A stretch of DNA of 7,734 nt, taken from the NCBI GenBank assembly GCA_022573485.1, contig JACZTW010000193.1, positions 1 to 7,734 of the forward strand. The letters are read 5' to 3'. Numbering within the stretch: position 1 is the stretch's first letter; each line of letters opens with the position of its first letter. This document shows, one piece after another, positions 5,743-7,734 of the stretch. Made by a program: the position numbers and the translations under genes. Under the pieces are notes generated by a model. That model was not told where the DNA came from. It worked only from the letters and a program-made list of their open reading frames with translations, and did not search any database. The DNA is from Planctomycetota bacterium (GTDB lineage Bacteria; Planctomycetota; Phycisphaerae; UBA1845; CAIVHJ01).

Positions 5743-5817
5743 GGCTCCGCGAGGGCCAAAGCTCGCGTATCGTTGAATCTCGTCAGATGCCTCTGAATGG
5801 CATGGATGTGTTGTTTC

Positions 5818-5846
5818 GCGCTCGCCCGGGCACGATCGTGGAGCGC
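5818..5846 (+). other. stem-loop with nested palindromes downstream of the cold-shock gene
   Basis: GCGCTC (5818-5823) pairs with GAGCGC (5841-5846). The 17 enclosed bases contain GCCCGGGC (5824-5831), and CACGATCGTG (5831-5840) is a perfect 10-bp palindrome. It sits between the cold-shock gene and the kinase. No U-tract follows, so a terminator role is uncertain. Confidence 0.35.
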
Positions 5847-5890
5847 CCCCTATGGTTCGGCCGATCACTTATTTGCCCTGATTCACATTC

Positions 5891-6598
5891 GTGTCGAAGC
5901 CGAAACACGACAATCAACGGGTCATCGAACTCAGTGAGTTGGCGGGCGGACTTGCGCACGAGATCCGCAATCCGCTGTCAACGCTGAAAGTCAATCTACA
6001 GTTGTTGGCTGAGGATCTCAGTGCGGAGCCCGATGCGAATCTGCGGCGGCGGTCACTACTGCGACTGGAAACGCTGCAATCCGAGACCGAGCGCCTCCAG
6101 ATTTTGCTGGACAACTTCCTGAAACTGGTTAGCGGGCACGAGATCAATACCCAGCCCGTGGACATTCGCAACGTCGTGCGTCACTTGGTCGAGTTTTGCA
6201 CGCCGCGGGCCGAGGAGCTGGACATTCGCATGCGGATGCGGCTGTCTGACGAAGAACTGATCTGCGAACTGGACGAGTCTCTGATCCAGCAGGCGCTGCT
6301 GAATCTATGTCTGAACGCGCAACAGGCGATGCCGGACGGCGGCGAACTGATCGTGGAAGCGACGGCCGAGGACGAGTGGGCGCGCATCGATGTGACGGAC
6401 ACGGGGATCGGCATTGCCGCTGAAGAACTGGACAAGCTCTTCAAGCCGTTTTTCTCGACGCGGAAGGGCGGATCCGGGCTCGGGCTGTCCGTGACTCGCC
6501 GCATCCTGACAGAGCACGGAGGCACAATCGAAGTGCAATCCGAGCTTGGCAAGGGCAGCCGTTTCTCCGTACGCCTGCCGCGGAGCCGGCGATTCTGA
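5891..6598 (+). CDS. sensorless NtrB-like sensor histidine kinase
   Basis: The protein has a HisKA dimerisation domain followed by an HATPase_c domain. The phospho-accepting His23 lies in AGGLAHEIRNPLSTLK. The N box has Asn142 in LNLCLNAQQAMP, the G1 box is DTGIGI (170-175), the F box is LFKPFFST (183-190), and the G2 box is GGSGLGL (193-199). All residues needed for ATP binding and autophosphorylation are visible. At 235 residues it has no PAS, transmembrane or other input domain, with only 22 residues before the His, so it is probably cytosolic and receives its signal from a partner. The start is GTG 5891. A TGA in frame at 5879-5881 rules out a longer form, and no Shine-Dalgarno is seen. 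A truncated response regulator follows after a 228-base gap, the likely former or real partner. Confidence 0.93.
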   Translation: MSKPKHDNQRVIELSELAGGLAHEIRNPLSTLKVNLQLLAEDLSAEPDANLRRRSLLRLETLQSETERLQILLDNFLKLVSGHEINTQPVDIRNVVRHLVEFCTPRAEELDIRMRMRLSDEELICELDESLIQQALLNLCLNAQQAMPDGGELIVEATAEDEWARIDVTDTGIGIAAEELDKLFKPFFSTRKGGSGLGLSVTRRILTEHGGTIEVQSELGKGSRFSVRLPRSRRF

Positions 6599-6637
6599 AC
6601 GACGTGACTCGCCATTGTCTAAAAAATCCGGTTTTTG

Positions 6638-6710
6638 GTAGCGGCCGACCCCCGTGTCGACCGTTGGCTCGGAATCGCAAGCTCGGCCGGCAGAGGCGCC
6701 GGGCCGCTAC
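6638..6710. repeat. intergenic palindromic (REP-like) element
   Basis: GTAGCGGCC (6638-6646) and GGCCGCTAC (6702-6710) are perfect 9-bp inverted repeats enclosing 55 GC-rich bases. Inside, GCCGAC (6644-6649) can pair with GTCGAC (6655-6660) with one mismatch, giving a branched fold. Elements of this look are, from memory, common between planctomycete genes. Only one copy is in the window, so the repeat status is inferred. Confidence 0.5.
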
Positions 6711-6782
6711 AGTATTTTCAGACAGAGCCTGGCACAACAGCCGTTGAGCCTCTGGAGAATCGGACTTGGTCCCGCAGCCGCC

Positions 6783-6811
6783 CTGCCAAGGACCGTTCAA
6801 GTCGATATAAT
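6783..6811 (+). promoter_or_regulatory. candidate promoter of the response-regulator gene
   Basis: A perfect TATAAT (6806-6811) lies 17 bases after CTGCCA (6783-6788), which matches four of six bases of TTGACA. The predicted start of transcription would be about 7-9 bases before the ATG at 6827, giving a nearly leaderless mRNA. This fits the lack of a Shine-Dalgarno there. Confidence 0.45.
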
Positions 6812-6826
6812 GAACTGATCTTCCCT

Positions 6827-7006
6827 ATGGACGACACAGCGTTCATCTTGATCGTCGAGGACGAGGTCGAACACGGCCAGGCGATCGCCGAGGGCCTGCG
6901 TCGCTCCGGTCATGCGTGTCACGTGGTCCACGACGGCCCGGCGGCCATCGCCAGCATGATGCCGCTGAAGACAATAAAGAGAAGACCAAGCCGGCTGAAT
7001 ACGTAG
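6827..7006 (+). pseudogene. truncated response regulator receiver domain
   Basis: The first 43 residues are a clear start of a CheY-like receiver domain. FILIVEDEVEHGQAIAEGLRR has the acidic pair Glu11-Asp12 after a beta strand, and HACHVVHDGPAAIAS matches the second strand and helix. The frame then runs into MMPLKTIKRRPSRLNT, unlike any receiver, and stops at 59 residues. The phospho-accepting Asp, expected around residue 54, and everything after it are missing, including any output domain. Its position after the NtrB-like kinase suggests a two-component pair. The break at about 6955-6970 is either a real deletion or rearrangement or an assembly junction. A perfect TATAAT lies just upstream, so the 5' end looks intact. 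As it stands, the product could not act as a phospho-switch. Confidence 0.75.
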
Positions 7007-7031
7007 CGGAGGTTCATCATGACGACGGGGG

Positions 7032-7235
7032 CTACAAGAGTAGCTCTTTCAGGGTGTCCTGTTTGCTGTGCCGACCGATGACGAGCAACGTGTCGCCACG
7101 TTCAATCGTGTCGTCGGCGCCGGGGACGTGGACATCGCTGTCGCGCTGTATCGCGGCGACAACCCAATCCGGCGAGAAGGGGATTTCGCGCAGGGGCTTG
7201 CCGATGACCGATGAACGGTCACTTACTTTTGCCCG
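7032..7235 (-). pseudogene. C-terminal fragment of a TrkA/RCK_C domain protein
   Basis: Read on the minus strand, the last ~65 residues form an RCK_C (TrkA_C) domain: AKVSDRSSVIGKPLREI, then SPDWVVAAIQRDSDVHVPG, then DTIERGDTLLVIGR, ending KELLL and a stop at 7034-7032. The order S-x-x-x-GKPL, then W-V-V-A-A-I-x-R, then D-T-I-x-x-G-D-x-L-L-V is diagnostic. These domains occur at the end of TrkA-type potassium-uptake regulators and some transporters. The upstream Rossmann (RCK_N) or transporter part is absent. Beyond about 7235 the frame stays open only as the antisense of a different plus-strand gene, so the left limit of the fragment is approximate. It is antisense to the kinase and regulator genes and shares no context with them, indicating a rearrangement or assembly junction. 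Confidence 0.65.
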
Positions 7236-7734
7236 GAAGACATCCACGATGCCTTCCACCAGCGTCCCAAGAAGAAGAAGGACCCGGGCTGGTTCGCGAC
7301 GATGAAGCGATTCAAGGGCATCCAGGAAGAGTGCCGTGTGATGGCACGGAACAACAAGGAGATCCAGAGGCTGACCAGCCTCGTTCCCGAGGTGTTGGCG
7401 GTGGCGGCGAAGAGCGAGAAGACCCAGGGCTGGGAGGACCTGCTCCGGCTCGAGATCGAGGATACCCCGGTCAAGGTCATCGATGACATGGTGCTCGAGT
7501 TGAAGACCCTGGGAGAGCTCATTGCCTGGGCCAATGCCCACTACCAGAAGAACTCCAAGGGCGCCCGCTTCTCCGAGTGGGCGAAGTCTCTCGACAAGGC
7601 CTACGCGGAGAATCCACGGAGCTGGATCGTGAGCTTCCGGGTGATCCGCTACGCCTTCCGCCGGCAGGGATTCCCGGCGCGCGTGATCGCCATTCCACAG
7701 CCCAACCGCGCCGACCTGCCGTACCTGGCGTTGC
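7215..7734 (+). CDS. unrecognised protein, partial (open at right end)
   Basis: A frame with no stop runs from just after TGA 7212-7214 to the last base, 173 codons. Codon choice is strongly coding-like, with C/G third positions and AAG for Lys. I do not recognise the protein. It is soluble-looking and charged, with a Lys-rich KKKKD (7270-7284), a Trp-containing helix region (TQGWEDLLRLEIED), ELIAWANAHYQ, ARFSEWAKSLDKAY, and a basic SWIVSFRVIRYAFRRQGFPA near the end. The first ATG is 7302 with no ribosome site, while the codons before it (YFCPEDIHDAFHQR) look protein-coding, so the 5' end is probably missing at a junction near 7215-7240. The right end is cut by the window. If the true start is ATG 7302, the visible part is 144 codons. 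Confidence 0.6.

Noticed and set aside
5449..5759. Minus-strand repeat proteins opposite the Csp tail
   Set aside because: They arise from reading the 15-bp tandem repeat backwards and have no start signals.
5739..5987. 82-codon frame starting with ATGA overlap at the cold-shock stop
   Set aside because: It overlaps the kinase gene by about 97 bases, has no recognisable protein features, and no ribosome site beyond the repeat-derived sequence.
6621..6636. Terminator from the A-run and T-run after the kinase gene
   Set aside because: An AAAAA/TTTTT stem with a TCCGG loop is too weak and is not followed by a U-tract beyond the stem itself.
7236..7541. Extension of the TrkA_C frame to ATG 7541 on the minus strand
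   Set aside because: The sequence beyond 7235 lacks RCK features and is the exact codon-register antisense of the plus-strand coding frame.

Overview
The window looks like a piece of a planctomycete-type genome. This rests on the S15 and PNPase sequences, a 63-residue coiled-coil protein of a kind I associate from memory with Planctomycetota, an attC-like site of the type I associate with that phylum, and GC-rich intergenic palindromes. The assignment is an inference, not a search result.

Left block (1-1785, all on the minus strand): an accessory region visibly richer in A/T than the rest. It holds a DUF4062 (TIR-like) protein with a C-terminal winged-helix-like part, then an imperfect inverted repeat resembling an integron attC site, then a 198-residue protein of unknown function. 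The layout gene / attC-like site / gene, all in one direction, suggests gene cassettes of a chromosomal integron. No integrase lies in the window.

Boundary block (1786-2745): two identical 37-bp repeats, each with a perfect 18-bp palindrome, flank a small coiled-coil gene. After the second copy comes tRNA-Arg(CCG) on the minus strand, its 3' end facing the accessory block. The 319 bases between the tRNA and rpsO hold two candidate promoters and a structured rpsO leader, with nothing recognisable in roughly 2466-2625.

Core block (2746-5742, plus strand): rpsO (ribosomal protein S15), pnp (polynucleotide phosphorylase, complete with catalytic residues, KH and S1 domains), and a cold-shock-domain protein with an acidic C-terminal tail made of six 15-bp tandem repeats. 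rpsO-pnp is a classic operon. A strong stem-loop follows pnp.

Right block (5743-7734): a sensorless NtrB-like histidine kinase, an intergenic palindromic element, a promoter-like site, and the first ~43 residues of a response regulator that then breaks off. This is followed by an antisense fragment of a TrkA C-terminal (RCK_C) domain and by a long plus-strand frame, open at the right end, that I do not recognise. Two breakpoints in under 300 bases indicate either gene decay and rearrangement or a chimeric assembly near the contig end.

The most interesting parts are the attC-like site with its DUF4062 cassette, the repeat pair around the small gene, the mutually exclusive hairpins in the rpsO leader, and the tandem-repeat tail of the cold-shock protein.
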